DNA of 13,919 nucleotides from Lachnospiraceae bacterium UBA7188 (lineage in GTDB: Bacteria; Bacillota; Clostridia; Lachnospirales; Lachnospiraceae): the NCBI GenBank assembly GCA_002490995.1, contig DKVC01000193.1, positions 1 to 13,919 of the forward strand, given 5' to 3'. Position 1 is the first letter of the stretch; each line of letters opens with the position of its first letter. This document shows positions 13,673-13,919 of this stretch, in pieces. The notes under the pieces were generated by a model. That model was not told the origin of the DNA. It did not search any database and saw nothing but the letters and a program-made list of their open reading frames with translations. The translations under genes were made by a program, and so were the position numbers.

Positions 13673-13919
13673 CCTCGATCACCTGGTTGCTCCTGCCATA
13701 GATGTCCGGCTGCACATAGGGATAAAGCAGATTCTGTGAACTTTTATAGGACAGCGCTTTCAACAGCCCGTCCACCTCTCCCCGGTTCAGTGTGGCCATG
13801 GATTCCGTATCATGGTTGCCATAGGTAAAGGCCCAGGGAATCCCTTTATTTCTCATAAAACTGGCAAACTGCACGATTGGCGCATTGTTGCTCAGAGAGA
13901 AAGACATGATTCCCATGGG
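13596..13919 (-). pseudogene. Calcineurin-like metallophosphoesterase, 3'-truncated and running off the window
   Basis: The frame is open from the window edge (13919) to a TGA at 13596-13598; the Met at 13916 is probably internal. The visible part carries the metallophosphoesterase motif YGNHDTE in IPWAFTYGNHDTE, where Asn and His bind metal and the transition state. The family needs further metal-binding motifs downstream (His-containing, GHxH type) and about 150 more residues, and these are absent: after GKLVQAL (about 13640) the protein ends in LYCQDPRQHASR, which looks like antisense of the small membrane protein gene. I infer a 3' deletion or rearrangement and loss of function. An assembly error at this point would give the same picture. 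The earlier metal-binding Asp motifs must lie beyond the window. Confidence 0.65.

Noticed and set aside
1..13919. CRISPR array, insertion sequence, phage or toxin-antitoxin module
   Set aside because: No spaced direct repeats, transposase, integrase or recognisable toxin pair was found on either strand.

Overview
The window looks like chromosomal DNA from a gut-type clostridium, most likely Lachnospiraceae. The reasons are mid-range GC, strong AGGAGG-type ribosome binding sites, a single-chain PurL of about 1,266 residues, a roughly 400-residue AraC regulator of a type I associate with that family, a GH2 enzyme next to a GPH symporter, and a tRNA-Trp gene without an encoded CCA. This placement is inference from gene style, not from a marker gene. 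I see no phage, insertion sequence, CRISPR array or defence island.

Region 1 (1-6027) is a sugar-use locus. On the minus strand a GH2 beta-glycosidase (2214-4481), a GPH-family sugar symporter (558-2057) and a small TM2-domain membrane protein (153-530) follow one another. Divergent from them is an AraC-family regulator (4801-6027). The 319 bp between the regulator and the GH2 gene holds two opposed promoters and a small palindrome. The likely job is uptake of a beta-glycoside or glycuronide, its cytoplasmic hydrolysis, and AraC control. An N-x-K motif in the GH2 enzyme makes a glucuronide substrate worth testing.

Region 2 (6028-7084) holds a HAD-superfamily phosphatase on the plus strand. 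A hairpin that can terminate transcription both ways separates it from the converging purL.

Region 3 (7139-12772) is on the minus strand: an unknown 129-residue protein; then, after a regulatory gap, a probable operon of an unknown 153-residue protein, a TetR-type regulator and purL. No other pur gene is present. The gap at 12055-12382 has the densest regulatory content here: a leader with competing hairpins for the operon, a tandem 10-bp repeat between two divergent promoters, and a perfect-consensus plus-strand promoter. That promoter drives no gene but is followed at once by a 17-bp hairpin that is fully paired only in plus-strand RNA. It is the best candidate for an undescribed element, a short RNA of roughly 60 nt.

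Region 4 (12773-13919) has a tRNA-Trp gene with promoter and terminator on the minus strand, a small two-helix membrane protein on the plus strand, and the incoming end of a calcineurin-like phosphoesterase on the minus strand. The last two genes overlap tail to tail, and the phosphoesterase stops far short of its family length, which suggests a deletion, rearrangement or assembly joint near 13616-13640.
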